64,000 nt of DNA from Terriglobus aquaticus (GTDB lineage Bacteria; Acidobacteriota; Terriglobia; Terriglobales; Acidobacteriaceae), in assembly GCF_025685415.1 (NCBI RefSeq), contig NZ_JAGSYB010000001.1:2666001-2730000 (forward strand), in the 5' to 3' direction. Positions 25,038 to 33,617 of the stretch are shown here, piece after piece. Within the stretch, counting starts at the first letter, position 1. Each line of letters opens with the position of its first letter. Under the pieces are notes generated by a model that saw only the letters and a list, made by a program, of their open reading frames with translations, was not told the DNA's origin and made no database searches. The position numbers and the translations under genes are program-made.

Positions 25038-26135
25038 ATGAGCGAAGAGCAGAACGTGTCTGAGGCGCCCACGGCTGTGGCGCCTCCGCCCTCGGCAGCA
25101 ACCCAGTTTGAAGAGGGTGACGGCTCCACCAGTGGAAGCAACAGCGGCACGGGCGTAAGCAAGAGCCGCAGACGCCGGCGCAAACGGAAGAACCGCACAG
25201 CGCAAGGTGCTGGTGCTAACGCGGGCCAGCCAGGAGAAGCACAGGCAGGGTCGATCGAAGCCTCGAGCGAAGGCGCCGCAGAAGGCTCCACACCCGTAGC
25301 CGCCGCTCCCCAGCAACAGCGGCAGCAAGGCGGGAATGGATCCGGCAACGGCGGCCAGCAACAGGGGCAGGGCGAAGGCGGGGGCCGTCGCAAGAAGAAA
25401 AAGAAGTTTCGCCGTGCAGGCGAAGGCGGAGGCAACGGCCAGCCCCGGCCGGAGCCAGGCAACAGCCTGCAGGGCAGCCACTCCGGTCAGAACGGCATGC
25501 GCCGCAACCGCAAGCAGCAGCAGGGACGTGGACCGCGCAGCTTTGTGGGCCCCATGGACCACAGCTACCGCGAGGTCAACGGCAACTACGCCGACGCTCC
25601 GGCCAGCACCATCAACGTGAATGGCAACAATGGCGGTCATCGCCGGCAGGGTCACGGGCGCGCCTTCAACGAAGACCGCTTGCCGCCCGAGCTGATGCAC
25701 CACTACAAGCCGATCGCGATCCCGGAAGATGCGCCGACCCACATCTACTTCTTCATCGAAGACCTCTTCTTCACGGCCAAGATCCAGGAAGTCGCCAAGC
25801 AGCAGGGCGTAAAGGTCGCGTTCATGAAGCCTGACAAGGACGTGGTCGCACACCTGGCCGAGCTGCACGACCATGAGCACCCGTCATTGATCGTGTTTGA
25901 CCTGAACAACGCCGCGGCCAAGCCGCTGACGCTGATCCCGAAGCTGAAGGCAAAGCTGAAGAAGGGCACGTCAATCCTCGGCTTCCTGTCGCACCTGCAG
26001 GGTGACCTGAAGCAGAAGGCGGTCGAAGCTGGTTGCCACACCGTGATGCCGCGTTCGGCGTTCAGCCAGAATCTGCCGAACCTGCTGCGCCGCTATGGCG
26101 TGGACGATGCGGACGAGCCGAACTTCAACATGTAG
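25038..26135 (+). CDS. Disordered basic protein with C-terminal receiver-like domain
   Basis: The protein is 365 residues with two parts. Residues 1-230 are low-complexity: Gly/Gln/Asn/Ser-rich with basic clusters such as SRRRRRKRKNR and GGGRRKKKKKFRR, typical of nucleic-acid-binding disordered regions. Residues ~240-355 alternate alpha/beta like a CheY receiver: THIYFFIEDLFFTAKI, then SLIVFDLNN with an aspartate at the phospho-acceptor place, then SILGFLSHL and HTVMPRSAF. Arginine replaces the conserved lysine, and the acidic pair near strand 1 is reduced to E-D. It may thus be a pseudo-receiver. The gene stands alone behind a long, hairpin-rich leader and ends at a strong terminator. Function is unknown; RNA or DNA binding is a guess from composition. 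Confidence 0.75.
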   Translation: MSEEQNVSEAPTAVAPPPSAATQFEEGDGSTSGSNSGTGVSKSRRRRRKRKNRTAQGAGANAGQPGEAQAGSIEASSEGAAEGSTPVAAAPQQQRQQGGNGSGNGGQQQGQGEGGGRRKKKKKFRRAGEGGGNGQPRPEPGNSLQGSHSGQNGMRRNRKQQQGRGPRSFVGPMDHSYREVNGNYADAPASTINVNGNNGGHRRQGHGRAFNEDRLPPELMHHYKPIAIPEDAPTHIYFFIEDLFFTAKIQEVAKQQGVKVAFMKPDKDVVAHLAELHDHEHPSLIVFDLNNAAAKPLTLIPKLKAKLKKGTSILGFLSHLQGDLKQKAVEAGCHTVMPRSAFSQNLPNLLRRYGVDDADEPNFNM

Positions 26136-26151
26136 CCGAAGCGAAGTGCAG

Positions 26152-26190
26152 AAAGAAGGGCAGACCATGCGGTCTGCCCTTCTTTGCTTT
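26152..26190. terminator. Rho-independent terminator between convergent genes
   Basis: A 15-base stem (AAAGAAGGGCAGACC, loop ATGC, exact complement) at 26152-26185 is followed by GCTTT. It separates the receiver-like gene from the YdeI gene and works on both strands. Confidence 0.88.
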
Positions 26191-26202
26191 GACAGCTTGC
26201 GG

Positions 26203-26865
26203 CTACGACTTCGCTTCGTATTTCCAGTTGAAACGCTTGCCCTCCTGCAGTTGCGCCACGGCTTGCTGGACCCGGCGCACGCGGGTCTCTTCGCGCTTGG
26301 CTTGAGTAATCCACAGGACGTACTCGCGGCGGCAACTGGGCGGAAACGCCTCGAAATTCTGCTTGGCTGTTGGATTGTCCTGAAGCGCCTGCGCGAACAC
26401 TGGAGGGATGGGCACGGTGGTCTTGCTGCTGACCGCCCCGTCCGGTCCACGCCGCGATCGGCGGACACCCATGGGGCTCTCCGCGATGCCTTTGCGGATG
26501 TGGTCCGCCGCCGTCTTCAAATAGCCGAGCATCTTTTTGCGGGCGGGCAGATCCTTGATTCTGGTGATTCTGCCGAACGAACCCGCACCTTCCATTGGCT
26601 CAACGCCTTCGGCACGCAAGTGCTCGGTCATCGTGCGAGACCAGAAGCCGAATGAGCAGTGATTCTTGAAGATACCCATCATTGCGAAGATGACGCCGTC
26701 CAGTTCAAAGAAGGGATGGCTCCACTTGATGGTCTCGGTCGCCTCCGGCACGGCTTCGTGAACCAGGTCGCGCAGGTATTCCAGAACGGGCTGGATGTCC
26801 GAGGAGGCAGCTGCGATCTTCGCGTCGATGCGGGCGTCGGTGTTCGTGGCGCGTGCGGTTGCCAT
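26203..26865 (-). CDS. YdeI/OmpD-associated family protein
   Basis: The protein is 220 residues from ATG 26865. The N-terminal half has the DUF1801 signature (YLRDLVHEAVPEATETIKWSHPFF, then GVIFAMMGIFKNHCSFGFW). The C-terminal half has the YdeI pattern PIPPVFAQALQDNPTAKQNFEAFPPSCRREYVLWITQAKREETR. Frataxin-like fold members are widespread, but their function is poorly known. The first in-frame ATG is 10 codons further upstream. It is probably monocistronic and ends at the shared terminator. Confidence 0.88.
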   Translation of the reverse strand: MATARATNTDARIDAKIAAASSDIQPVLEYLRDLVHEAVPEATETIKWSHPFFELDGVIFAMMGIFKNHCSFGFWSRTMTEHLRAEGVEPMEGAGSFGRITRIKDLPARKKMLGYLKTAADHIRKGIAESPMGVRRSRRGPDGAVSSKTTVPIPPVFAQALQDNPTAKQNFEAFPPSCRREYVLWITQAKREETRVRRVQQAVAQLQEGKRFNWKYEAKS

Positions 26866-26927
26866 GATGCCCGCGAGTATATCCGCGACGACCACCGCTT
26901 CGAAACTTGTTTCTGCAGCCCGCGGGT

Positions 26928-27467
26928 TCAGCGGCTGTGCGGCTGGGCAACCATGTCCGGGGTTGAGTCAGACGGCCTCCGGTGCGGCAGCATGGCAGCG
27001 ACGCAGAGCAGACCGAAGGCTCCAATGGAGCAAAACTGACGCAGGTGCAGTGCGTGAAAGAGCTGGCGCTCCATGCCGTAGACGCTGGCGGACGAGTGCG
27101 CGCCGACATCGGCCAGGCGAATGGATCGGTTCACCGGACGCTGAAGCGTGCGATTGATCTGGAGATCGGCAATGGAGAATACGCAAGCAAGCGCGATGAA
27201 CGCGAAGGTCTTGGTACGGACCGCGGTGGCAAAGCACAACAGCGTAAGCAGATACAGCACACCGATGCCGATCAGCAAAAAGCGGATGCGTAGGTGGAGG
27301 TAATAGTCGTGCAGTTGCCAGAGTTTCAGGAAGTTCTCGGCCGACAGCGCGTCGAGCACCGGAGCAAGGCCGATGGAATACATCATCAGAACGCCGGCGT
27401 ACAGGCCTGCTGTGCCGAGCAGAAGGCCAAGGAGAATGCGCTGTGCGCGATACAGGGTAGTGTGCAT
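26928..27467 (-). CDS. Hypothetical four-helix membrane protein
   Basis: The protein is 179 residues from ATG 27467 (MHTTLYRAQ). Four hydrophobic helices are visible: about 11-32, 60-82, 90-108 and 150-165. The first loop contains LAPVLDALSAENFLKLWQLHDYY. This layout is reminiscent of small DUF1772/anthrone-oxygenase-like proteins, but no defining motif is seen, so no function is assigned. A longer frame from 27539 adds an arginine-rich stretch that looks non-coding. It lies between YdeI and the SDR gene, preceded by a terminator hairpin. Confidence 0.6.
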   Translation of the reverse strand: MHTTLYRAQRILLGLLLGTAGLYAGVLMMYSIGLAPVLDALSAENFLKLWQLHDYYLHLRIRFLLIGIGVLYLLTLLCFATAVRTKTFAFIALACVFSIADLQINRTLQRPVNRSIRLADVGAHSSASVYGMERQLFHALHLRQFCSIGAFGLLCVAAMLPHRRPSDSTPDMVAQPHSR

Positions 27468-27531
27468 TCGAAGTCTGAGGCGCAGAGTTGGCCTCTGAAC
27501 GCGCCTATCACTCTGATGAGATCGCAATGGA

Positions 27532-27562
27532 AAAGGCACAGCAAGAAGCTGTGCCTTTCTCC
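27532..27562 (-). terminator. Rho-independent terminator of the SDR gene
   Basis: AAAGGCACAGC-AAGAA-GCTGTGCCTTT (11-base arms, 27532-27558), with a T-rich tail on the minus strand. The stem core is identical to that at 12191. Confidence 0.8.
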
Positions 27563-27581
27563 CGGTTCGTAGCTTTGCGCG

Positions 27582-28373
27582 TTACTTGTTTGCGGGCTCC
27601 ATGAACTTTTCCTGCATTTTTGCCTGGATGCTGTCTGGCGTGATGTTGACGACCGCGCCCTGCAGCTTGGTCATAAAGTCCGACGCGTACACATGCTCTT
27701 CGCCGTTGAAGAGAGCGTCGAGGCCTGTCTTTGCGACCTCGTCGGGCTCGTTGTTCTTCTTGCCCTCGGTGCCAATCTTGGTATTTTCCATGTGCGCAAC
27801 TTCGAAGAAGTTGGTGTCGACGGGCCCCGGCTGCAATGCCGTCACGTTGACGCCGAAATCCTTTAGTTCAAACCGCAGGCTCTTGCTGAGCGACAGCACG
27901 AACGCCTTCGAGGCGGAGTAGACCGCCATCTTCGGCGACGTGGTTTCGCTGGCGATGGAAGCGGTGAAAAGGATGTTGCCCTGGCCGCGTCCGGCCATCT
28001 GGCGCGATATGTATTTGGCGAACTGCACCGTCGAAGCGCAGTTCAGATCGACGATCGCCAGTTCCTGCTCCAGCGATGTTTCCGTGGCGAACAGGCCGGC
28101 CTCGCCGATGCCGGCGTTGATGCAGGCGACGCTCACTGGTTTGCCAAGAGCTTCGATTCCCTGCCAGACCTTCTCCACTTCGTCGCGCTTGGTTGCATCC
28201 GCCTGAAACAGGTGCACCGTTGCACCGGCGGCCTCGAAGTCCTTTGCTGCGAGCGGCAGGCGATCGCCGTGCGCTGTCACCGCCAGATCATATCCGCGCT
28301 GGGCTAACTGCAGCGCAAGTTGGTAGCCAATGCCGGACGATGCTCCGCTGACAAATGCCAGTTCCTTTGCCAT
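27582..28373 (-). CDS. Short-chain dehydrogenase/reductase
   Basis: From ATG 28373, preceded by GGAGAGAA, this encodes 263 residues. The cofactor motif GASSGIG (10-16) and the catalytic YSASK tetrad element define a classical SDR. NAG appears as NAGIG. The region after residue 200 (HMENTKIGTEGKKNNEPDEVAKTGLDALFNG) is variable in the family and gives no substrate clue. It may use NADP, since a basic position in the cofactor loop (HGDRLPL) favours it. It is transcribed alone. Confidence 0.92.
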   Translation of the reverse strand: MAKELAFVSGASSGIGYQLALQLAQRGYDLAVTAHGDRLPLAAKDFEAAGATVHLFQADATKRDEVEKVWQGIEALGKPVSVACINAGIGEAGLFATETSLEQELAIVDLNCASTVQFAKYISRQMAGRGQGNILFTASIASETTSPKMAVYSASKAFVLSLSKSLRFELKDFGVNVTALQPGPVDTNFFEVAHMENTKIGTEGKKNNEPDEVAKTGLDALFNGEEHVYASDFMTKLQGAVVNITPDSIQAKMQEKFMEPANK

Positions 28374-28591
28374 GATTCTCTCCTTCTGCAACAGTGAGTC
28401 GGATGCCCGGCCAGAGTGCGAAGGGCAACGGCGGCATGGATTGGCACGGCCCTAACAGCTGAATCTGCCTTCCTCGGGATGTGCGACGGGCTGAAAAGGG
28501 ATGAGGACTCCCATACTGTCCTGCGGCCGGCGGCAGCGCACTTGTGTTCACGGAAGAGCGTCGCAGACCCAGCAGTGAGAAGATAAAGAGG

Positions 28592-28957
28592 ATGCTTTCA
28601 GGCGTTTGCCGATGGGGATGTTGTGCCGCATTGCTCGTGGCCGGGATGATGATGCAGGGCTGTCGCAGTGTGGCTCCGGCCAAACCGCTGGACCAGTTGA
28701 CGCCCGTGGAACAGAGCGGCCACGCGGTGTTTGTGCAGCATTGCTCCACATGCCACCACGACCGCACGACGGACCCGTTGAATGGCCCTGGTCTGGCAGG
28801 CCTGTACAAGAAGCCGTACCTGCCCAGCGGCGCGCCGGCGAACGACGAGCGCGTGCGCAACACGATCGTGCACGGCCGCAACAACATGCCCGCGCAGGGC
28901 TACGCCATGACCGACACGGAACTGAACGACTTGCTGCAGTACCTGCACACGCTCTAA
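28592..28957 (+). CDS. Monohaem cytochrome c lipoprotein
   Basis: This 121-residue lipoprotein has a signal sequence ending in a lipobox (MMQGC, residues 20-24) and one haem motif CSTCH. A methionine in NNMPAQGYAM is a likely sixth haem ligand. It should be a small periplasmic or membrane-anchored electron carrier. A GTG at 28544 is an alternative start, adding 16 charged residues. The gene is followed by a small membrane protein on the same strand with a 41-base gap. Which complex it serves is unknown, but the act/caa3 operon is in the same window. Confidence 0.82.
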   Translation: MLSGVCRWGCCAALLVAGMMMQGCRSVAPAKPLDQLTPVEQSGHAVFVQHCSTCHHDRTTDPLNGPGLAGLYKKPYLPSGAPANDERVRNTIVHGRNNMPAQGYAMTDTELNDLLQYLHTL

Positions 28958-28998
28958 ACCGCGGGTCCGCTGTATGCGCGGCCCTCCGAGGAAACTTC

Positions 28999-29547
28999 AT
29001 GCCAGACGAATCCAACTCCAACCACAGAAAGCCGGGCAAGCAAGACGTTGCGGCCGCCGATCGCGAGTTCGCGGCCCGCGTGCAGGCAGCCGAGGATGCC
29101 CGCCGCGAGGCACGGCTGAAGCTATCGCCAGAAGCGGCGGAACGCGTTCGCCAGCAGCGCGCCGCGGGGATTGGACCGGCCACACCTGGCACCGGTCCTC
29201 GCATGCTGCCGGGCATGGCCATGATTGCGCTGTTTGTGCTGGTGTACGCCCTGATGAACGTGGTGGCCGCGTGGCGCGGCATGTTTGGAGACGGCGTGAC
29301 GCGATACGGCACCCTGGCGATTTGCACCATGCTGGTGGTCGGCGTCTTCGGCTTTTTGCGGCTGCGTCGCTGGGGTTGGGCGCTGGTGCTGGGCGGAACG
29401 CTGTTCACCGCGCTCAGCTATGTGCTGCGGTTCATCACAGCCCACGTGCCGCTGAGCCAAGGTTTAGGCATGTTGGTGTGGGCGGCTTTCTTTACCGTGT
29501 TTTTCCTGTACCTGGTGCGCGACGAGGTGCGGAGCAGCGTTCGCTAG
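28999..29547 (+). CDS. Hypothetical membrane protein
   Basis: The protein is 182 residues starting MPDESNSNHRKPG. The first ~65 residues are charged and predicted helical (AADREFAARVQAAEDARREARLKL), then four hydrophobic helices follow (about 72-90, 105-120, 128-145 and 152-172). No family is recognised. It lies 41 bases after the cytochrome c lipoprotein, so the two may be one operon. Its stop codon overlaps that of folP on the other strand (the shared GCTAGC). Upstream frame extensions overlap the cytochrome gene in another phase and are rejected. Confidence 0.65.
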   Translation: MPDESNSNHRKPGKQDVAAADREFAARVQAAEDARREARLKLSPEAAERVRQQRAAGIGPATPGTGPRMLPGMAMIALFVLVYALMNVVAAWRGMFGDGVTRYGTLAICTMLVVGVFGFLRLRRWGWALVLGGTLFTALSYVLRFITAHVPLSQGLGMLVWAAFFTVFFLYLVRDEVRSSVR

Positions 29548-30416
29548 CGGGCACCGGCGCCCAGCGTCGCATCGGCGACGTCCGCCGCGATGCGTGCGCC
29601 AGCTACATCGTGCACGCGAACGAGTTGCGCCCCGTTCAGAATCGCAATCGTGTTTGCCGCATGCGTGTGCGCGTCACGTTTCGACGCATGAACCGACGGC
29701 GCCAGGAAACCTTTGCGCGACAAGCCGGTCATGAAAGGGCAGCCAAGGTGGGTGAGCCGGTCCAACCGCGCCAGCAGCGCCCAGTTCTCCGCGCCGCGTT
29801 TGCCAAAGCCGAAGCCAGGATCGAGGACAATGCGACTGCGCTCGATGCCTGCTGCGAGCGCCTCTTTCAGGCTCTTCTCCAGACCGGAGCGCACCTGCGG
29901 CTCCACCTCTTCAGCCGGCCATGCGTTTTGATGCTGCCACTCACTCGGCAGGCCGCGCGTGTGCATCAGAATCGCGCCGCATTGCAGCTCTGCAATGGTC
30001 CGCGCCATGTCGGGATCCCACAACAGACCGGATACATCGTTGACGATTTCAGCACCCGATTCCACCGCGAGCCGCGCCGTGGCAGAGCGATAGGTGTCCA
30101 CGGACACAATCGCGTCCGGGCGAGCTCTCAGCACACCTGCGATCACGGGCAGCACACGCCGTTGCTCTTCCGCGCTCGCGATCGCCGCGGGCGTGCCTGC
30201 GGCCGATCCGGGACGGGTGGATTCACCGCCGATGTCCAGCAGATCTGCGCCATCGTCCAGCAGCCGCAGTGCATGGTCGATGGCGTCTCGTTCTGAAGCG
30301 TGCGCTCCGCCGTCCGAAAAGGAATCCGGCGTGACATTCACGATGCCCATAACCAGCGTGCGCGTGCCGAGCGAAAGCGCCTGCGAGCGAAGCCGCCAGG
30401 TGAACGCGGGTCTCAT
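29544..30416 (-). CDS. folP: Dihydropteroate synthase
   Basis: The protein is 290 residues from ATG 30416. It condenses p-aminobenzoate with dihydropterin pyrophosphate in folate synthesis and is the sulfonamide target. Motifs MGIVNVTPDSFSDGG, GADLLDIGGESTRPG, IVNDVSGL and DPGFGFGK are all present. ATG 30416 has a CATACT -10 hexamer ending 6 bases upstream, which argues for a leaderless message; a TTG at 30422 is an alternative start. It is divergent from a thioredoxin-like gene and convergent with the membrane protein before it. Confidence 0.96.
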   Translation of the reverse strand: MRPAFTWRLRSQALSLGTRTLVMGIVNVTPDSFSDGGAHASERDAIDHALRLLDDGADLLDIGGESTRPGSAAGTPAAIASAEEQRRVLPVIAGVLRARPDAIVSVDTYRSATARLAVESGAEIVNDVSGLLWDPDMARTIAELQCGAILMHTRGLPSEWQHQNAWPAEEVEPQVRSGLEKSLKEALAAGIERSRIVLDPGFGFGKRGAENWALLARLDRLTHLGCPFMTGLSRKGFLAPSVHASKRDAHTHAANTIAILNGAQLVRVHDVAGARIAADVADATLGAGAR

Positions 30417-30422
30417 GTTCAA

Positions 30423-30428
30423 AGTATG
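30423..30428 (-). promoter_or_regulatory. -10 box of folP
   Basis: On the minus strand CATACT precedes the ATG at 30416 by exactly 6 bases, with no ribosome site between. It is placed as in the LytTR regulator gene at 1243. Confidence 0.35.
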
Positions 30429-30491
30429 AGGGCTCGATTGTTCCTGGATAAAGCTGCGCTAAGGAAACACTCGGGCGTTCGCCACCATCGC

Positions 30492-31019
30492 ATGAACGTG
30501 GATGCGGAACTGCGGTACCGGTGGTCGCGAAAACTGCCGGGCCTTCTGCTGCTCGCAGCCGCTTCGTACCTGTTGTTTCGAAGCCATGTGTACCGAGCGC
30601 CCAGGCTTGTCGATCTTTCGCAACTGAATCTGCGCAGCCTGGAAGAAGCTTCGCTCGCCGACAAGGTAATAAAGAACAAGGTGATTGTCCTGAACATCTG
30701 GGCACCGTGGTGCGGCCCGTGCCGGCAAGAGATGCCCTGGCTCGATCACCTGCAGCAGAGCCATCCCGAGGCGCTGATCGTCGGATTGGAAGACGATCCT
30801 GACGTGATTCCAGCAGCGCGGGAGCTGGCGCGGTCCTTGGGCATCACCTATCCGCTGGTGCAGGCCAACGACCAAACGCACCGAGCCCTGGGGCGTGTGG
30901 CAGCGTATCCCACGACGTTGTACATCAGCGCTTCCGGCCGGGTGGTCCACACGGTGACCGGTGTAGTGCCGGAACGCGTGATGCAGTACTACTTGAAAGA
31001 CACAGAAGCCCACCCGTGA
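30492..31019 (+). CDS. Membrane-anchored thioredoxin-like (TlpA/ResA type) protein
   Basis: From ATG 30492 this encodes 175 residues. An N-terminal helix (~14-32, PGLLLLAAASYLLF) anchors the protein, leaving a periplasmic domain. The active site is WCGPC in LNIWAPWCGPCRQEMPWLDHL, with the cis-proline in AAYPTTLYI. It likely reduces periplasmic disulfides, for example in cytochrome c maturation, which fits the many c-type cytochromes in this genome. An earlier ATG (30426) overlaps the folP promoter and is rejected. No partner such as CcdA is adjacent. Confidence 0.85.
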   Translation: MNVDAELRYRWSRKLPGLLLLAAASYLLFRSHVYRAPRLVDLSQLNLRSLEEASLADKVIKNKVIVLNIWAPWCGPCRQEMPWLDHLQQSHPEALIVGLEDDPDVIPAARELARSLGITYPLVQANDQTHRALGRVAAYPTTLYISASGRVVHTVTGVVPERVMQYYLKDTEAHP

Positions 31020-31149
31020 GCTGAGCCGTTTCGATCGGCCATTTCCTGCTGCTCTGCCGCCCTGGCAGACGGCTGCAACTTGGGCCGGGCCAGCTGCGTC
31101 TCCCCTGTTACTCTCGCTTTTACAGCAGTGACTTCTGGAGGCTTTCTCG

Positions 31150-32997
31150 ATGCCGTTTCATTGGAGCGCCGTGCGCCGTGGTGTGTGTGCCGCGACGTTG
31201 CTCTCGACCGTCTGCACCACCGTTCTGCCTGCCGTTGCGGCGGACAAGGAAAAGCCAAAGACACGGCATGAGGCAGCGACCTCGGCAGAGGCCATGCGCG
31301 GGTATTACGGGCCGCAGCCCGGCACCGAAGACATCAACCTGAACATGTACGCGCGCATCCGCACCGAGGGCTACGCGCACTCGCATGCGATGGATTACAT
31401 GACCGGCCTGTCGGACGGCATTGGGCCTCGCCTGACCGGATCGCCCAACATGAAGAAGGCCAACGAGTGGACGCGCGACCGGCTGACGGATGCCGGCTTG
31501 GTCAATGCACACCTGGAGGACTGGGGCGAGTTCGGCATGGGCTGGGCCCAGGTGAATAGCTGGGCCCGCATCATCACGCCCGATACCGAGCCGCTGTGGA
31601 TTCAGGCCGCGCCCTGGTCGCCGGCCACCAAGGGTGCCGTGACCGGCGATGCCGTTCTGGTAGAACTGACGACCTCCGCCGACCTGGACAAGTACAAGGG
31701 CAAGCTGGCCGGCAAGATCGTTCTGCTGGGAGCCCCGCACGCGATCGTCGATCTGACGGAGCCACTCTTCCACCGCTACACCGAAGCGGAACTGAAAGAG
31801 ATGGAGAACTACGAGGGTCAGCAGCGCCGCGCTGCCGCAGGCCCGCCCATGACCATGCAGCAGATGCTGGCAGAGCGCCAGCGGTTGACCCAACTGCGCA
31901 CCGCCGCGCTGAAAATGATGCAGGCCGAGAATGTGGTCGCCATCATCACGCCCAGCCGCGACGGCGGCAAGGGCGGCGGCACCGGCATCATCTTCGACGA
32001 CAACGGAGCCAACCTTAGCCGCAACGCGCAGAAGCGCGAGTCCGCCGTGACGATCCCCAACGCAGTCGCTACGGTCGAGGGTTACGGCCGTATTTACCGT
32101 TTGCTGAAGCAGAACGTCCCCGTGCAGCTTGAGGTGAACATTGAAACGAAGTTCACCGGCGACAACGAGCACGGCTTCAACACCGTCGCGGAGATCCCGG
32201 GAACAGACCCCAAGCTGAAGGATCAGGTGGTCATGGTTGGCGGCCACCTGGATAGCTGGATCAGCGGCACCGGGGCGACCGACAACGGAGCCGGATCGGT
32301 CGTCGCGATGGAAGCCGTACGCATCCTGAAGGCGATCGGGTACAAGCCGCGCCGCACCATCCGCATCGCTCTGTGGAGCGGCGAAGAACAAGGCCTGTTT
32401 GGCAGCCGTGGCTACGTGAAGCAGCACTTCGGTGAGTTCCAGGAGCCGCCAGCGGCGCCGGGTGCTGACCCGATCATGTCGTTCCTGCGTGGACCGCAGG
32501 GACCGCTGAAGACCACCAAGGAATGGGAGACGCTGGACGCGTACTATAACCTGGACAACGGCACGGGACGCATCCGCGGCGTGTACACCCAGGAGAATTA
32601 CGCCATCGCGCCGATCTTTGAGCAGTGGCTGAAGCCTCTGCACGACCTTGGAGCGACGACCGTCAGCTACCGCAACACCGGCGGCACCGATCACCTGAGC
32701 TTTGACGCGGTCGGCCTGCCGGGTTTCCAGTTCATCCAGGATCCGATGGACTACGAAACGCGCACCCACCACAGCAACATGGACACCGTGGAACGCATTC
32801 ACGAGGATGACCTGAAGCAGGCCGCGACCATCGAGGCGATTTTCCTATACAACACGGCCGAGCGCGACGCCATGATGCCGCGCAAGCCCTTCCCACACCC
32901 GGAAGAAAACCGCGAGCGCGACCAGCAGTTGAAAAACCTGTTCCCCACCGCAGTTCCCGCACCGGATGCCGGCAAGCCCGGCGCTCCGCAGCAGTAG
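31150..32997 (+). CDS. Secreted M28-family zinc aminopeptidase
   Basis: The protein is 615 residues with a signal peptide (1-31). Dizinc ligands are visible: H366 and D368 in GGHLDSW, D378 in TDNGAG, and catalytic E412/E413 in SGEEQG. A further histidine lies in GGTDHLSFD. A protease-associated insert (~165-320) precedes the catalytic core. M28 enzymes cleave N-terminal amino acids from peptides; this one is exported and probably takes part in peptide scavenging. A strong ribosome site (GGAGG) lies 9 bases before the ATG. It stands alone and ends at a Rho-independent terminator. Confidence 0.94.
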   Translation: MPFHWSAVRRGVCAATLLSTVCTTVLPAVAADKEKPKTRHEAATSAEAMRGYYGPQPGTEDINLNMYARIRTEGYAHSHAMDYMTGLSDGIGPRLTGSPNMKKANEWTRDRLTDAGLVNAHLEDWGEFGMGWAQVNSWARIITPDTEPLWIQAAPWSPATKGAVTGDAVLVELTTSADLDKYKGKLAGKIVLLGAPHAIVDLTEPLFHRYTEAELKEMENYEGQQRRAAAGPPMTMQQMLAERQRLTQLRTAALKMMQAENVVAIITPSRDGGKGGGTGIIFDDNGANLSRNAQKRESAVTIPNAVATVEGYGRIYRLLKQNVPVQLEVNIETKFTGDNEHGFNTVAEIPGTDPKLKDQVVMVGGHLDSWISGTGATDNGAGSVVAMEAVRILKAIGYKPRRTIRIALWSGEEQGLFGSRGYVKQHFGEFQEPPAAPGADPIMSFLRGPQGPLKTTKEWETLDAYYNLDNGTGRIRGVYTQENYAIAPIFEQWLKPLHDLGATTVSYRNTGGTDHLSFDAVGLPGFQFIQDPMDYETRTHHSNMDTVERIHEDDLKQAATIEAIFLYNTAERDAMMPRKPFPHPEENRERDQQLKNLFPTAVPAPDAGKPGAPQQ

Positions 32998-33017
32998 CTG
33001 ATCCGGCCGAAGCAAGA

Positions 33018-33050
33018 GGGCTGCGCATCCCGCGCAGCCCTTTGCTTTTG
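33018..33050 (+). terminator. Rho-independent terminator of the M28 peptidase gene
   Basis: GGGCTGCGC-ATCCC-GCGCAGCCC (33018-33040) is followed by TTTGCTTTTG. Confidence 0.88.
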
Positions 33051-33099
33051 CTCCAGAGTTCTTGCATTCCAGCCATAGCCGGAGCCGCGCTGGCAAACC

Positions 33100-33540
33100 T
33101 TATCGCTCTACAGAGAGGCGCGAGCGCCGGCTGCGCAGTGCGGAGTCCAGAAAGAATGCGCAGAGGATAGCGATCGTGTACGCCAGGATGTCGGTGTAGG
33201 AGAACTCGCGGCCGAGCAGTAAAATGCCGGGCAGCGTGGCACGAAACCTCTCCAGCCCCGGCGTGTGAACGAGCTTGAAGAACTCTACGGCGACGGCGCC
33301 GCTTTCTGTGATGAGCGCAACTGCAGGCAGGCGCATACGCCCCAGCAGCGTGGAAGCGACCCAGTACAGCATGGCGGCCCAAAGGACCGAACCACCGTAC
33401 TTGCGAATGGCCCACGGCAGCCCTAAGGGCCCGAAGCGGATAGCCAGCCCAAGCACAAGCGTAAGGGCGATCAGCGCGGTAGACGCTGCGAAGGATCGAG
33501 GGGAAGTACCAGCATTCTGCAACACGATCTCACCATACAA
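33100..33540 (-). CDS. DUF2809 membrane protein
   Basis: This 146-residue protein has four hydrophobic helices. The segments RKYGGSVLWAAMLYWV, AVEFFKLVHTPGLERFRATLPG and GREFSYTDILAYTIAI match the DUF2809 pattern. The family has no known function. It is divergent from the PadR gene with 77 bases between them, which hold the PadR promoter. The ATG at 33540 lies within a GC-poor upstream stretch. No ribosome site is clear. Confidence 0.8.
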   Translation of the reverse strand: MYGEIVLQNAGTSPRSFAASTALIALTLVLGLAIRFGPLGLPWAIRKYGGSVLWAAMLYWVASTLLGRMRLPAVALITESGAVAVEFFKLVHTPGLERFRATLPGILLLGREFSYTDILAYTIAILCAFFLDSALRSRRSRLSVER

Positions 33541-33558
33541 GCGAACGCAACTCTTTCC

Positions 33559-33606
33559 TTGACAGACTAGGAGAGCGGGCCTACGCTGCTCCCTAGATCG
33601 TCTAGG
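33559..33606 (+). promoter_or_regulatory. PadR-ADOP promoter with palindromic operator
   Basis: TTGACA (33559-33564) and TACGCT (33582-33587) are 17 bases apart. The perfect inverted repeat CCTAGA-TCG-TCTAGG (33592-33606) covers the expected transcription start. A further CTAGGAG at 33567 echoes the right arm. It is a likely autoregulatory PadR site. Confidence 0.68.
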
Positions 33607-33617
33607 AGTACATTCGC

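Noticed and set aside
28606-28998. N-terminal extension of the 28999 membrane protein
   Set aside because: It overlaps the cytochrome c lipoprotein in another frame and is Arg/His-rich; the ATG at 28999 fits the gap between the two genes.
31120-32802. 560-residue open frame antisense to the M28 peptidase gene
   Set aside because: The M28 frame has signal peptide and zinc ligands. The antisense frame shows no recognisable domain.
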